Positions 36,281 through 45,370 of a stretch of DNA of 64,000 bases are shown here, in pieces. The stretch lies in contig NZ_CANNES010000006.1 in assembly GCF_947503705.1 (NCBI RefSeq), positions 124,001 to 188,000 of the forward strand, read 5' to 3'. A model generated the notes under the pieces. The model was not told the DNA's origin, made no database searches, and saw only the letters and a list, made by a program, of their open reading frames with translations. The position numbers were made by a program, and so were the translations under genes. Source of the stretch: an uncultured Tateyamaria sp. (GTDB taxonomy: Bacteria; Pseudomonadota; Alphaproteobacteria; Rhodobacterales; Rhodobacteraceae). Numbering within the stretch: position 1 is the first letter of the stretch; each line of letters begins with the position of its first letter.

Positions 36281-37732
36281 ATGGAACCTTTGACGTGGAC
36301 AGGCGCCGTTGGCCAATTCTTGGACCCGGTCGCCTATGTTTTGGCAATTGTCTTTGCCATCGCCCTGTTGGCGCAAATCGTGCTGAGCGTGGTGACAAGT
36401 GGCGCGCGGGTTGTGACCAACCCCGACGGCACACTGAGTTCGGCAGGCGGACCCTATGATCTGGCGGCCTCGGCGGTGCGTTGGATTGGCCTTGCCCTGC
36501 TGGTGGTTGCAATCCTCTACATCGGGATCGGCGTTGTCGGTGGGCCCGGTGCAGTGGGTATTGTCGGCGGTATGGCGCAACAATTGCTGCCTGTGTGGAT
36601 CGCATTGATCGTCACCTTTGTCGTGTCGATCAAGTACAAGCGCAAGCTGGGTCTGTACGGCAAACTCTTTGACAGCACCGTGGGCATGATCGGCTTTGCA
36701 CTGGTGATGTTCTGGGTGTTTGCCGGCGTGATGGCGGGCGTCTTTGACTGGATCACCACCCATGACAGCCTCAGCCAGGTGTCGGGGATGAAGAACAAAG
36801 GCCCGGGCACACCGCTCTTTGGGGCAGAGGACGGCGAATATGCCTGGTATCTGCTGGGCGGTGACAACCTGGCACGCGATGTCTTCAGCCGTCTGTTCAA
36901 AGGCGCCTGGGTCGTGGTGCAGATCGCGCCGCTGGCAACGCTTTTTGCTTTTATGGTCGGGATCACCCTCGGCCTGCCCGCCGGATATTATGGCGGACGG
37001 CTCGATACGATCCTGTCGTTCTTGGCGAACCTGATCCTCGCCTTCCCGGTTATTCTGCTGTTTTATCTGCTCGTGACGCCGGAGATCGTGGCGACGGGCA
37101 TTCCCAACTATATGGCAACGGTTCTGTTCGTGTTCCCGCTGGTTTTTGTGGCGGTGCTGCTGAATTCGCGCTTTTACACCCAGCCAAGCCTGCGCACGCC
37201 GCTTTTGATTGTGGTGCTGGGTGTGTTGGGTTGGATCTATCTGTCACTGATCTCGGATGCAGGGTCGAAGGTGGCGGTGCTGCCCGAGTTCCTGGACCTC
37301 TTTGACATCCCCGCTGGGATACTTGTGGTGTTCGTGTCGGTGGTTTTTGTGAACGCGCCCACGGTCTTTCGGATCGTGCGGGGCCTGGCACTGGACATCA
37401 AGACACGGGACTATGTAGCGGCAGCCCAGACCCGGGGTGAAGGCCCCTGGTACATCATGCTGTGGGAGATCCTGCCCAACGCCCGTGGCCCCCTGATCGT
37501 GGATTTCTGTCTGCGCATTGGCTACACCACGATCCTCTTGGGCACCTTGGGTTTCTTTGGCCTGGGGCTGGAATCGGAAAGCCCCGACTGGGGCACAACG
37601 ATCAACACCGGTCGCCAGCTTATTCGGGCCTATGTCCATCCCCTGCTGCCGCCGGCGATCTCGTTGATGACGCTGGTGCTTGGGTTGAACTTGCTGGCCG
37701 ATGGTCTGCGCGAAGAAAGCCTGAAGGACTAG
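36281..37732 (+). CDS. Peptide-type ABC transporter permease with N-terminal extension (DppC-like)
   Basis: 483 residues, against about 280-300 for DppC/OppC. The extra 150 or so N-terminal residues carry three or four hydrophobic segments (YVLAIVFAIALLAQIVLSVV, WIGLALLVVAILYIGIGVVG, LLPVWIALIVTFVVSIKY). Then the DppC core starts at GMIGFALVMFWVFAGVMAGV, passes LGGDNLARDVFSRLFKGAW and the EAA loop RDYVAAAQTRGEGPWYIMLW, and ends DWGTTINTGRQLIRAYVHPL, NLLADGLREESLKD. AAGGGAGG precedes the ATG by a dozen bases. The extension is unlike model DppC and might replace part of another subunit. Confidence 0.85.
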   Translation: MEPLTWTGAVGQFLDPVAYVLAIVFAIALLAQIVLSVVTSGARVVTNPDGTLSSAGGPYDLAASAVRWIGLALLVVAILYIGIGVVGGPGAVGIVGGMAQQLLPVWIALIVTFVVSIKYKRKLGLYGKLFDSTVGMIGFALVMFWVFAGVMAGVFDWITTHDSLSQVSGMKNKGPGTPLFGAEDGEYAWYLLGGDNLARDVFSRLFKGAWVVVQIAPLATLFAFMVGITLGLPAGYYGGRLDTILSFLANLILAFPVILLFYLLVTPEIVATGIPNYMATVLFVFPLVFVAVLLNSRFYTQPSLRTPLLIVVLGVLGWIYLSLISDAGSKVAVLPEFLDLFDIPAGILVVFVSVVFVNAPTVFRIVRGLALDIKTRDYVAAAQTRGEGPWYIMLWEILPNARGPLIVDFCLRIGYTTILLGTLGFFGLGLESESPDWGTTINTGRQLIRAYVHPLLPPAISLMTLVLGLNLLADGLREESLKD

Positions 37733-37747
37733 GTTGAGACGGCGGGA

Positions 37748-37800
37748 CCGGGGGCCAGCCCCCGGACCCCCGGAGTATTTTTGAAGAAAAGAAGCAGGGG
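37748..37800 (+). repeat. GC hairpin plus copy e of the AT-rich repeated element
   Basis: CCGGGGGC and GCCCCCGG (37748-37765) form a perfect hairpin in the dppC-like/dppDF-like gap; ACCCCC and then GGAGTATTTTTGAAGA plus AAAGAAGCAGGGG follow at 37772-37800. The last 30 bases agree with copy f at about 27 positions by eye. The operon gap is 106 bases and holds no gene. Confidence 0.6.
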
Positions 37801-37838
37801 GCATCAGACCCCCGACACTCCGACAGGGAGAACATGAG

Positions 37839-39926
37839 ATGGCGAAAACGGATTATGACGGCCCGATCCTTGAGATCGACAAGCTGAGCATTTCCTTCTT
37901 TACGCGGCTGCGGGAAATCCCGGCTGTGATGGACTTTTCCGTAACCGTGCAACCGGGTGAGGCCGTAGGCCTTGTGGGCGAGAGCGGCTGCGGCAAATCC
38001 ACCGTGGCCTTGGGCGTCATGCAGGATCTGGGCAAGAACGGCCGCATCGTCGGCGGTTCGATCAAGTTCAAGGGCCGTGACCTTCAGGAAATGAGCGCCG
38101 AAGAGCTGCGTGACATTCGCGGTTCCGAGATCGCGATGATCTATCAGGAACCCATGGCCTCGCTGAACCCGGCGATGAAGATCGGCAAGCAGCTGATGGA
38201 AGTCCCGATGATACATGCGGGCATGTCCGAAAAGGAAGCCTATGACCGCGCGCTTCAGGTGGTCACGGATGTGAAACTGCCCGATCCCAAGCGGATCTTG
38301 AACAGCTTCCCGCACCAACTGTCGGGGGGGCAGCAACAGCGGATCGTCATCGCCATGGCGCTGATGTCAGAGCCGTCCCTGCTGATCCTGGATGAGCCCA
38401 CAACCGCCCTTGATGTGACAGTGGAGGCGGCCGTGGTCGAGTTGGTCAAGGATTTGGGCAAGAAATACGGAACCTCGATGCTGTTTATCTCGCATAACCT
38501 GGGCCTGGTCCTTGAGACCTGCGACCGCATCTGTGTGATGTATTCCGGCGAGGCGGTGGAACGCGGCAGTATCAAGCAGGTCTTTGACGAGATGCAGCAC
38601 CCCTATACTCAGGCGCTGTTCCGGTCGATCCCCCTGCCCGGCGCAGACAAGAACGCGCGTCCCCTGGTGGCAATACCTGGCAACTTCCCCCTGCCCCACG
38701 AGCGCCCACCGGGCTGCAACTTTGGGCCCCGTTGCGACTACTTTGAAGCGGGCCGTTGTGACGCGGACAAGACGATCAAGATGGCCCCGGCCAATGCTGA
38801 TGGCAGCCATGAAACCCGCTGTCTGAAGTTCCAAGAGATCAACTGGAACGCCCCGCCCGAACTGGGCGAGGTCAAGACCAAGGGCGCCGTCGGCGATGTC
38901 GTTTTGAAAATGGACAACCTCAAGAAGTATTACGAGGTGGCCGCTTCTGCCCTTTTCTCCTCTGGCGAGAAGAAGGTGGTCAAGGCAAACGAGACCCTGA
39001 GTTTCGAGGCCCGCGAGTCCGAAACCCTCGCCATTGTGGGCGAATCCGGTTGCGGCAAATCCACCTTTGCCAAGGTTCTCATGGGCCTTGAGACCGCGAC
39101 GGAAGGCACCATCACCCTAGGCAACAATGCGATCCAGGACATTCCTATCGAAAAGCGCGATACGCAAACCGTGGCCGATATCCAGATGGTGTTCCAAAAC
39201 CCCTTTGACACGCTGAACCCCTCGATGACCGTGGGGCGGCAGATCATTCGGGCGCTGGAAATCTTCAAGATCGGCAATAACGAGGCTGAGCGTCGCGCGC
39301 GGATGCTGGAACTGCTTGATCTGGTCAAGCTGCCCCGCGCCTTTGCCGACCGGATGCCCCGCCAACTGTCGGGTGGGCAAAAACAGCGCGTCGGCATTGC
39401 CCGCGCCTTTGCGGGCGACGCGCGCATCGTTGTCGCGGATGAACCCGTCTCGGCCCTTGACGTGTCGGTTCAGGCCGCTGTCACCGACCTGCTGATGGAG
39501 ATCCAGCGCGAGCACAAGACCACGCTGCTCTTTATCAGCCACGACCTTTCCATCGTGCGCTATCTCAGTGACCGGGTCATGGTGATGTATCTGGGCCATG
39601 TGGTGGAATTGGGCAGCACCGATCAGGTGTTTTCGCCCCCCTATCACCCTTATACCGAGGCGCTGTTGTCCGCCGTGCCCATTGCCGACACCAAGGTCGA
39701 GAAAAAGCACATCGTGCTCGAAGGCGACATTCCATCGGCGATGAACCCGCCCTCCGGTTGTCCGTTCCAGACCCGCTGCCGCTGGAAATCCGAAGTGCCG
39801 GGGGGCCTGTGTGAAAAAGAGGTGCCGCCGGTGCGGATGCTAGCCGAAGGCCATCAGGTCAAATGCCACCTCAGTGACGAAAAACTGGCGCAGATGGAAC
39901 CCGTCATCAAGATCGCTGCCGAATAA
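37839..39926 (+). CDS. Peptide-type ABC transporter ATPase, fused DppD-DppF type
   Basis: 695 residues with two complete ABC domains that energise the two permeases. First half: Walker A GESGCGKSTVALG, signature LSGGQQQRIVIAMAL, Walker B LLILDEPTTALDVT, then the oligopeptide C-terminal motif PPGCNFGPRCDYFEAGRCD. Second half: Walker A GESGCGKSTFAK, signature LSGGQKQRVGIARAF, Walker B IVVADEPVSALDVSV, and PPSGCPFQTRCRWKSE. All catalytic motifs are intact, so both sites should be active. The GACAGGGAG site precedes the ATG. A strong terminator follows the stop. Confidence 0.93.
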   Translation: MAKTDYDGPILEIDKLSISFFTRLREIPAVMDFSVTVQPGEAVGLVGESGCGKSTVALGVMQDLGKNGRIVGGSIKFKGRDLQEMSAEELRDIRGSEIAMIYQEPMASLNPAMKIGKQLMEVPMIHAGMSEKEAYDRALQVVTDVKLPDPKRILNSFPHQLSGGQQQRIVIAMALMSEPSLLILDEPTTALDVTVEAAVVELVKDLGKKYGTSMLFISHNLGLVLETCDRICVMYSGEAVERGSIKQVFDEMQHPYTQALFRSIPLPGADKNARPLVAIPGNFPLPHERPPGCNFGPRCDYFEAGRCDADKTIKMAPANADGSHETRCLKFQEINWNAPPELGEVKTKGAVGDVVLKMDNLKKYYEVAASALFSSGEKKVVKANETLSFEARESETLAIVGESGCGKSTFAKVLMGLETATEGTITLGNNAIQDIPIEKRDTQTVADIQMVFQNPFDTLNPSMTVGRQIIRALEIFKIGNNEAERRARMLELLDLVKLPRAFADRMPRQLSGGQKQRVGIARAFAGDARIVVADEPVSALDVSVQAAVTDLLMEIQREHKTTLLFISHDLSIVRYLSDRVMVMYLGHVVELGSTDQVFSPPYHPYTEALLSAVPIADTKVEKKHIVLEGDIPSAMNPPSGCPFQTRCRWKSEVPGGLCEKEVPPVRMLAEGHQVKCHLSDEKLAQMEPVIKIAAE

Positions 39927-39932
39927 ACAAAC

Positions 39933-39956
39933 GGGGCCGCATTACGCGGCCCCTTT
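39933..39956 (+). terminator. Intrinsic terminator of the ABC operon
   Basis: GGGGCCGC and GCGGCCCC pair perfectly around ATTAC and are followed by TTTC. It lies 6 bases after the ATPase stop and could also serve the converging membrane-protein gene. Confidence 0.85.
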
Positions 39957-39977
39957 CTCATCCTGATTGTGGCGGGT

Positions 39978-40418
39978 TCAGGCCGCAGGGTTCATCAGGA
40001 TATAATAATACGTCTGAAGATCAGCGTAGTTCGAGGCCAGGACCCCGCCCAGGTAGCCGATCCAGAACTGCCACCCACGTGGGTTGCTGCGCGCAAAGAT
40101 CTGGCTCATCACAAAGCCGACCGGCGCAATGGCCACACCCGCGATATAGGCCCCCATTACATAGTTGCCCATGACCATTTGATAGATGGTTATAACGTCC
40201 AGCGACGCCAGCACCAGAAGGCCCACATTCATCGCGAAAAGCGTGCCCGCGATACCGCCTGCGAGGCCACCAACGGCGATCATGTCCCAATGCAGGCGGC
40301 GTTTTTTCTCGGTTTCCTGAACCAGGTGGTCCTTGCGGTAAGCGCCCGCGCCCGAAACCTCTTGGTTTTCGATCCGCGCAAGGCGTTGTTCAAAGGTGCT
40401 TTGGGCGGCGTGGGCCAT
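39978..40418 (-). CDS. Small multi-span membrane protein, unknown function
   Basis: 146 residues from the ATG giving MAHAAQSTFEQRLARIENQE; the frame upstream has no homology. The N-terminal 45 residues are charged and probably helical (RLARIENQEVSGAGAYRKDH), followed by three or four membrane helices (DMIAVGGLAGGIAGTLFAMN, LLVLASLDVITIYQMVMGN, MGAYIAGVAIAPVGFVMSQI, WIGYLGGVLASNY). It probably sits in the inner membrane with the N-terminus in the cytoplasm. I do not recognise the family. It is convergent with the ABC operon and codirectional with the transglycosylase gene upstream. Confidence 0.72.
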   Translation of the reverse strand: MAHAAQSTFEQRLARIENQEVSGAGAYRKDHLVQETEKKRRLHWDMIAVGGLAGGIAGTLFAMNVGLLVLASLDVITIYQMVMGNYVMGAYIAGVAIAPVGFVMSQIFARSNPRGWQFWIGYLGGVLASNYADLQTYYYILMNPAA

Positions 40419-40525
40419 GGGCGTTATCCTTTTGTCTGTGCGCGGCGAAACCGCGTGTCTGGTACACGCATGACAAGACAAAATGGCGGGATCGTGGCGG
40501 CAAAACGCAAATTTTGGGTGCAGCC

Positions 40526-41116
40526 TTAGCTGCCCCAGATGATTTTCACGTAATTGCGCGTTTCCTTGAAGGGCGGGACACCGTTGTAGCGTTTGACGGC
40601 CCCCGGACCGGCATTGTAGGCGGCCAGCGCCAGACGCCAACTGCCAAAGGTCTGGTACTGCTTTTTGAGATAGCGCGCGCCACCTTCGAGGTTCTGGCCC
40701 GGGTCTTCGCGGTCCACGCCGAGCGCGCGGGCAGTGGCGGGCATCAACTGGGCAAGGCCATAGGCGCCCTTGTGCGAACGCGCCTTGGAATTCCAGCCGG
40801 ATTCCTGCTGGACCAGCCTCAAGAACAGGTCTTCAGGCACCCCATGCTTGCGCGCGGCGCGTTTGGCCATGCTGAGGTAAGGGCCGTTATACTTGCCGTT
40901 GAACTTGGGGCTTTGGCTGTCCCACTTGGTGGGCGTGATCACCTTGGGAGGCTGCAAGCGGACCGAGTTGGAGTATTGTTTGGAGGCGCGGGTGTCGAGG
41001 ATGCTGGTTTGCGACTTGAAGAGCTTGGAACGGTTGCGCGTGGACAGAACATCCGCCGCAGCTGCCTGCCCCAGCAATGCGCAAATCACCACTCCGCCCG
41101 TCAGTGCCCGTCTCAA
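40526..41116 (-). CDS. Lytic transglycosylase (SLT domain)
   Basis: Cleaves the MurNAc-GlcNAc bond of peptidoglycan in the periplasm, leaving 1,6-anhydroMurNAc, the substrate of the recycling pathway that includes AnmK. 196 residues from a TTG; a signal peptide ([19 protein letters not shown]) precedes about 60 unstructured residues, then the SLT fold: [20 protein letters not shown] with the catalytic Glu, [60 protein letters not shown]. It is divergent from ssb. Confidence 0.9.
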   Translation of the reverse strand: MRRALTGGVVICALLGQAAAADVLSTRNRSKLFKSQTSILDTRASKQYSNSVRLQPPKVITPTKWDSQSPKFNGKYNGPYLSMAKRAARKHGVPEDLFLRLVQQESGWNSKARSHKGAYGLAQLMPATARALGVDREDPGQNLEGGARYLKKQYQTFGSWRLALAAYNAGPGAVKRYNGVPPFKETRNYVKIIWGS

Positions 41117-41310
41117 GCGTTTTGCCCCTCACCATCGTGGCCCGTTGTCCACAGGGCACCAAATAGCGGTTTTTTCGCGCTTGTGCCAGTCTCAACCACA
41201 TATGCCTGTTTAACTGGCTTTAACCATGTTTCGGCGAAGTATAGGTTGTTGCAAATTCAAGGCGGCGGCCCGGGAATCGGTGCGTGCCCAAGGACAAAAA
41301 GGGGAATCAC

Positions 41311-41811
41311 ATGGCAGGATCAGTGAACAAGGTCATCCTGATCGGCAATCTGGGGCGCGACCCAGAGGTGCGCACGTTCCAGAATGGCGGCAAGGTCTGC
41401 AATCTGCGAATTGCCACATCCGAGACGTGGAAAGATCGCAACACGGGCGAGCGCAAGGAGCGGACAGAATGGCACTCGGTTGCGATTTTCTCCGAGCCTC
41501 TGGCGCGGGTGGCCGAGCAATATTTGCGCAAAGGCTCCAAGGTTTACATCGAAGGTCAGCTTGAGACCCGCAAGTGGCAGGACCAGTCGGGCCAGGATCG
41601 CTATTCCACCGAAGTCGTGTTGCGCCCTTACCGATCCGAGCTAACCATGCTGGACGGTCGCGATGGCGGCGGTGGCGGCGGCGGCAACTTTGGCGGCGGC
41701 GGTGGTGGTGGCCAGATGGGCTATGACGACCGGGGCGGCGACTATGGCGGTGGTGGTGGATCGTCCACGCCAACACCTTCACGCGATCTCGACGACGAAA
41801 TCCCGTTCTAG
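41311..41811 (+). CDS. ssb: Single-stranded DNA-binding protein
   Basis: Binds ssDNA in replication and repair. 166 residues from the ATG giving [20 protein letters not shown], with AAGGGGAATCAC upstream. The OB fold continues with [40 protein letters not shown] and [11 protein letters not shown]. The linker is glycine-rich with runs of six or more Gly, and the end DLDDEIPF is the acidic tip that recruits partner proteins. I see no clear SOS box upstream. A twin hairpin follows the stop. Confidence 0.97.
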   Translation: MAGSVNKVILIGNLGRDPEVRTFQNGGKVCNLRIATSETWKDRNTGERKERTEWHSVAIFSEPLARVAEQYLRKGSKVYIEGQLETRKWQDQSGQDRYSTEVVLRPYRSELTMLDGRDGGGGGGGNFGGGGGGGQMGYDDRGGDYGGGGGSSTPTPSRDLDDEIPF

Positions 41812-41818
41812 GCGACGC

Positions 41819-41861
41819 GGATTTTGACACAAAATCCGGCTCGGAAACTGACACAGTTTCC
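41819..41861 (+). repeat. Twin hairpins with identical GACAC loops after ssb
   Basis: GGATTTT-GACAC-AAAATCC (41819-41837) and GGAAACT-GACAC-AGTTTCC (41843-41861) are two perfect 7-bp stems with the same five-base loop, 5 bases apart. The stems differ in sequence but both keep GG at the base. CAGTTTCCG recurs at 41907-41915, just before the aroB stop. The pair may act as terminator for ssb, but the stems are AT-rich and no T run follows. Confidence 0.65.
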
Positions 41862-41916
41862 GGGTCCAGGCCTCTAATGTCTGTCCAAGCAATTAAACCG
41901 GCGCGTCAGTTTCCGC

Positions 41917-43023
41917 CTAGCCCCCGTGGGCACGCAGCACATCCAGCACCATTTCGGGCGTTACATCACCGGTGACAAAAGCGTCACCAATGCCGCGCGC
42001 GAGCACAAAATTCAGCCGACCAGCCACTACCTTCTTGTCCTGCCCCATAAGGTTCAGCAACGCGTCCGCCGACGGCAAATCACCCGGGATATCTGACAGG
42101 TCTGACTTCATCCCCATGGCCTGAAGATGCGCCCGTACCCGGCTCGGCTCTTCCTGACTGACCAACCCCATCCGCGCCGACAGCGCAAAGGCAAGGCTAC
42201 AGCCAATTGCAACCCCTTCGCCATGCAGCAGCCGATCCGAATACCCTGTGGCCGCCTCAAGCGCATGGCAGAACGTGTGGCCCAGGTTCAAAAGCGCCCG
42301 GTCCCCCTGCTCCGTTTCATCACGCGTCACGATCTCGGCCTTCATCTCAACCGACCGCTTGACGGCCCGAACCCGCAACGCCATGTCACCTGCCGCCATC
42401 GCCGCCGCGTTCTCTTCCAGCCAATGGAAAAACACCGCGTCCCCCAGCAGGCCGTATTTCATGACCTCGCCATAGCCCGCCAGAAAATCGCGCGGGCTCA
42501 GCGTGCCAAGGACCTCTGTATCAGCCAGCACCAAGCTCGGCTGGTGAAACGCACCCGCCAGGTTCTTGCCCTGCGCCGTATTGATGCCCGTCTTGCCCCC
42601 GACCGAACTGTCCACCTGCGCCAAAAGCGACGTGGGCACCTGCACAAAGCGCACACCGCGGCGCAGGATCGCGGCGGCAAAACCCACCAGATCACCGATC
42701 ACGCCGCCGCCCAAGGCCACAACCACATCGCGGCGCTCAACCTTTTGGTCCAAAAGCCACTCGGTCACCTGCGCCAGATGGGCCCAACCTTTGGTCGCCT
42801 CGCCCGGGGGCAATTCCAACACGGTGCAACCGATGCCTTGCGCCGCCAAACCCGCTTTGAAGGCCTCAAGATGCAGCGCCGCCACACGGCTTTCCGTCAC
42901 CACGGCCACCTGCGGGCGCGGCAGAAACGGCGCGATCAGTGCCCCTGCCTCGACCAGCAAGCCCGGCCCGATGACGACGTCATAGGCGCGCTCGCCCAAG
43001 GGGACATGTACGGTTTCACGCAT
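41917..43023 (-). CDS. aroB: 3-dehydroquinate synthase
   Basis: Second shikimate-pathway step, DAHP to dehydroquinate, NAD- and metal-dependent. 368 residues from the ATG giving MRETVHVPLGERAYDVVIGP, overlapping the aroK stop by 8 bases. Marks: LPPGEATKGWAHL, VALGGGVIGDLVGFAAAILR (NAD site), VPTSLLAQVDSSVGGKTGIN, GYGEVMKYG (metal Glu), ALLNLGHTFCHALE and LLHGEGVAIG (metal His). It forms an aroK-aroB operon with its upstream neighbour. Confidence 0.96.
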   Translation of the reverse strand: MRETVHVPLGERAYDVVIGPGLLVEAGALIAPFLPRPQVAVVTESRVAALHLEAFKAGLAAQGIGCTVLELPPGEATKGWAHLAQVTEWLLDQKVERRDVVVALGGGVIGDLVGFAAAILRRGVRFVQVPTSLLAQVDSSVGGKTGINTAQGKNLAGAFHQPSLVLADTEVLGTLSPRDFLAGYGEVMKYGLLGDAVFFHWLEENAAAMAAGDMALRVRAVKRSVEMKAEIVTRDETEQGDRALLNLGHTFCHALEAATGYSDRLLHGEGVAIGCSLAFALSARMGLVSQEEPSRVRAHLQAMGMKSDLSDIPGDLPSADALLNLMGQDKKVVAGRLNFVLARGIGDAFVTGDVTPEMVLDVLRAHGG

Positions 43024-43594
43024 CACTTCTCTCCAACACATCCGGGCGGTCGGCCAGCAAAACGGCAATCACCCGGTCCACCATTTCCTCGATGGACAGA
43101 TCCGGTAGGGACGTCACCGCCACATCCGCCAGTGAATACAGCGGCACCCGGGCTGCATAAATCTCGGCCAGGGTTGCACGGGGATCAGGGGTGCGCAGCA
43201 AGGGCCGCGTATCCTTGTGGCGCACCCGTTGCCACAAAAGATCCAGATCCGCATTCAGCCAAACCGACACGCCGCGCGCGGTGATGTTGGCGCGGTTGAC
43301 CTCCGCCAGAAACGCGCCCCCGCCGGTGGACAGGACGCCACGGGCCTCGTCCAAAAGACGTGCGATCACTTGGGTTTCCTTGGCGCGGAAAAACGCCTCC
43401 CCGTCCCGCTCAAAAATCTCGGGCACCGTACGGTCAGCCGCAGCCTCAATCTCGGCGTCGCTGTCCAGGAACGGCACGTCCAGCCTTTGGGCCAGTCCAC
43501 GGCCCACAGCCGTCTTGCCGGCACCCATCATCCCGACCATCACGATGGTTTTTTTCAGGGTGTACCGGGGTTTTGAGTGCTGATTTTCGCTCAT
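43016..43594 (-). CDS. aroK: Shikimate kinase
   Basis: Phosphorylates shikimate with ATP. 192 residues from the ATG giving MSENQHSKPRYTLKKTIVMV; the upstream 24 codons of open frame lack homology. Marks: VMVGMMGAGKTAVGRGLAQR (P-loop), FLDSDAEIEAAADRTVPEIF (shikimate Asp), VLSTGGGAFL, VSVWLNADLDLLWQRV and RPLLRTPDPRATLAEIYAAR (lid). It is divergent from the small membrane-protein gene and coupled to aroB. Confidence 0.95.
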   Translation of the reverse strand: MSENQHSKPRYTLKKTIVMVGMMGAGKTAVGRGLAQRLDVPFLDSDAEIEAAADRTVPEIFERDGEAFFRAKETQVIARLLDEARGVLSTGGGAFLAEVNRANITARGVSVWLNADLDLLWQRVRHKDTRPLLRTPDPRATLAEIYAARVPLYSLADVAVTSLPDLSIEEMVDRVIAVLLADRPDVLERSDA

Positions 43595-43686
43595 TGCGCT
43601 GTCAATGACGTGATTTTGTAAAAAAGGCCATATATGCTTTGAGCAAAACAACAAAAGCACGCGCAATTATCTGGGGCAGAGCAATC

Positions 43687-43836
43687 ATGGGCCGTATCTT
43701 CAAGCTGTTGATCTTTCTGGTGATCACCGGGTTCATCGGTCTGGTGGGCTATGCCTATGTCGGTGAATATTTTGGGGCCAACTTTTCGCCGCCGCAATCC
43801 GAGACGCGGCTGCCTGTGACGCTCGATGCCGAATAG
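43687..43836 (+). CDS. Small single-span membrane protein, unknown function
   Basis: 49 residues from the ATG giving MGRIFKLLIFLVITGFIGLV; the frame also allows a start at 43639. One hydrophobic helix is followed by a short periplasmic tail (YVGEYFGANFSPPQSETRLP) ending VTLDAE. Its end overlaps the next gene by 11 bases, and that gene overlaps xerD, so three genes appear coupled. No family is recognised. Confidence 0.72.
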   Translation: MGRIFKLLIFLVITGFIGLVGYAYVGEYFGANFSPPQSETRLPVTLDAE

Positions 43837-45370
43837 GCTGGGACAGATCGGCTTGCCCCTGGTCGCGGTGCTGGCGATTGCGGGGGGCGCAATGGCGCAG
43901 GCGCCCGACAACAAGCCGCTGAACGTGATTGACTGGCTTGATGAGCAGACCAGCGCCGCCCCTGCACCGCAACCCAGCGAGCCCGATGTGGCCAATAGCG
44001 GGTCCGTGCCAACGGTATCCGTGGCTCCGCTCAATTCGGCCGCCCCACAGCGCGTGGGCCTTGCCCCCGCCAATGTGACAGGCCTGCCAGACGGCATCTG
44101 GGCGGGCAGCGACGGGGCACAGCTGGCCCGCACTGTGCGCGACATGCCGATACTGCACCTGCCTGCCCTGCAATCGCTCTACTACACCCTTCTGCTCGCC
44201 GAGGCCGCTCCGCCCCGCACCAGCGCCGACGCCTTTGACATGGCCCGCATTGATGCGCTGATGGATCTGGGTGCACTGGATCCGGCGCTGGCCCTCGTCG
44301 AACAAACCGGCCCTGATCTGAACCGCGCCCATTTCGCCCGCTATACCGATATGGCCCTTCTGGCGGGCACCGAAAGCCGGGCCTGCGCCATCCAGCGCGC
44401 CCAACCGACCCTGACCCCAAGCGAGGCGCACAGGGTCTTTTGCACCGCGCGGGACGGTGATTGGCAAACCGCCGTGCTGGTTCTGGGCACCGCCCGCGTG
44501 CTGGGGATGATTCCTGACACAACCGCCCAAGCGCTTGAACGATTTCTGGATCCTGACCTGTTCGAGGATGAACCACCCCTCGCTGTACCGGCCATGCCCG
44601 ACCCGCTTCTCTTTCGCCTCTATCAGGCGATTGGCACACCCATCCCCACGCGGATCTGGCCGCTGGTCTATGCCAATGCCGATCTGTCGGACACCGCAGG
44701 CTGGAAGGCACAGATCGAGGCCGCCGAGCGTCTGGCGCGCAGCGGAGCATTGCCCGACAACCGCCTGTTGGGCCTCTATACCCAACGCCAACCTGCCGCC
44801 TCTGGCGGGGTCTGGGACAGGGTGGCGGCGCTCCAACGCTTTGAAACAGCGCTTGGCACGCGCAGCCCTGCGGCCGTGGCCAAGACTTTGCCGAATGCCT
44901 GGCAACAAATGCGCCGGGCGCGGCTCGCCGTACCCTTTGCCAACCTCTTTGCCGCCGATCTCAGCGACATCGTGCTGAGCGGGCGAACCGCCGACATCGC
45001 CTTTGAGGTGCTGCTGTTGTCGTCCCAATACGAGACGGCGGCACGCACCTTTCCTGCGCGTGCGTTGCAACGACCTGTGCTGGCGGCCGCGGCCTCGGGC
45101 GAGGTGCGCGCCGATCTGTCGGCCAGCGGCACCGCAGGCGCCGTGCTCAGCGGGTTTCGCGACGCGGCCCCGGATGCAGATATCATCGCCGCCGCGCAAT
45201 CCGGCAGGCTAGGCCACGCCCTCTTTGACACTCTGCGCTTGATGGATGCAGGAGGCAAAGGCGATGTGGCGCAGCTGAGCACCGGGCTTGCCACTCTGCG
45301 CGCGCTCGGGCTTGAGGACGTGGCGCGGCGGGCAGCCCTTCAGGTTCTGCTGTTGGGGCCGCAATCATGA
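43826..45370 (+). CDS. Large exported protein, unknown function
   Basis: 514 residues. A signal peptide (GQIGLPLVAVLAIAGGAMAQ) precedes a Pro/Ala-rich stretch, then a mostly alpha-helical body with repeated Leu/Ala patterns (ARTVRDMPILHLPALQSLYY, DALMDLGALDPALALVEQTG, TAVLVLGTARVLGMIPDTTA), like a helical repeat (TPR/HEAT-type) scaffold. Two cysteines lie in TESRACAIQRA and HRVFCTARDG. It probably acts in the periplasm. It is coupled with the 49-residue membrane protein upstream and with xerD downstream (ATGA overlap). I do not recognise the family. Confidence 0.75.
   Translation: MPNRLGQIGLPLVAVLAIAGGAMAQAPDNKPLNVIDWLDEQTSAAPAPQPSEPDVANSGSVPTVSVAPLNSAAPQRVGLAPANVTGLPDGIWAGSDGAQLARTVRDMPILHLPALQSLYYTLLLAEAAPPRTSADAFDMARIDALMDLGALDPALALVEQTGPDLNRAHFARYTDMALLAGTESRACAIQRAQPTLTPSEAHRVFCTARDGDWQTAVLVLGTARVLGMIPDTTAQALERFLDPDLFEDEPPLAVPAMPDPLLFRLYQAIGTPIPTRIWPLVYANADLSDTAGWKAQIEAAERLARSGALPDNRLLGLYTQRQPAASGGVWDRVAALQRFETALGTRSPAAVAKTLPNAWQQMRRARLAVPFANLFAADLSDIVLSGRTADIAFEVLLLSSQYETAARTFPARALQRPVLAAAASGEVRADLSASGTAGAVLSGFRDAAPDADIIAAAQSGRLGHALFDTLRLMDAGGKGDVAQLSTGLATLRALGLEDVARRAALQVLLLGPQS

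Noticed and set aside
41145-41153. DnaA-box-like TTGTCCACA upstream of ssb
   Set aside because: One mismatch, single copy, no other origin features.
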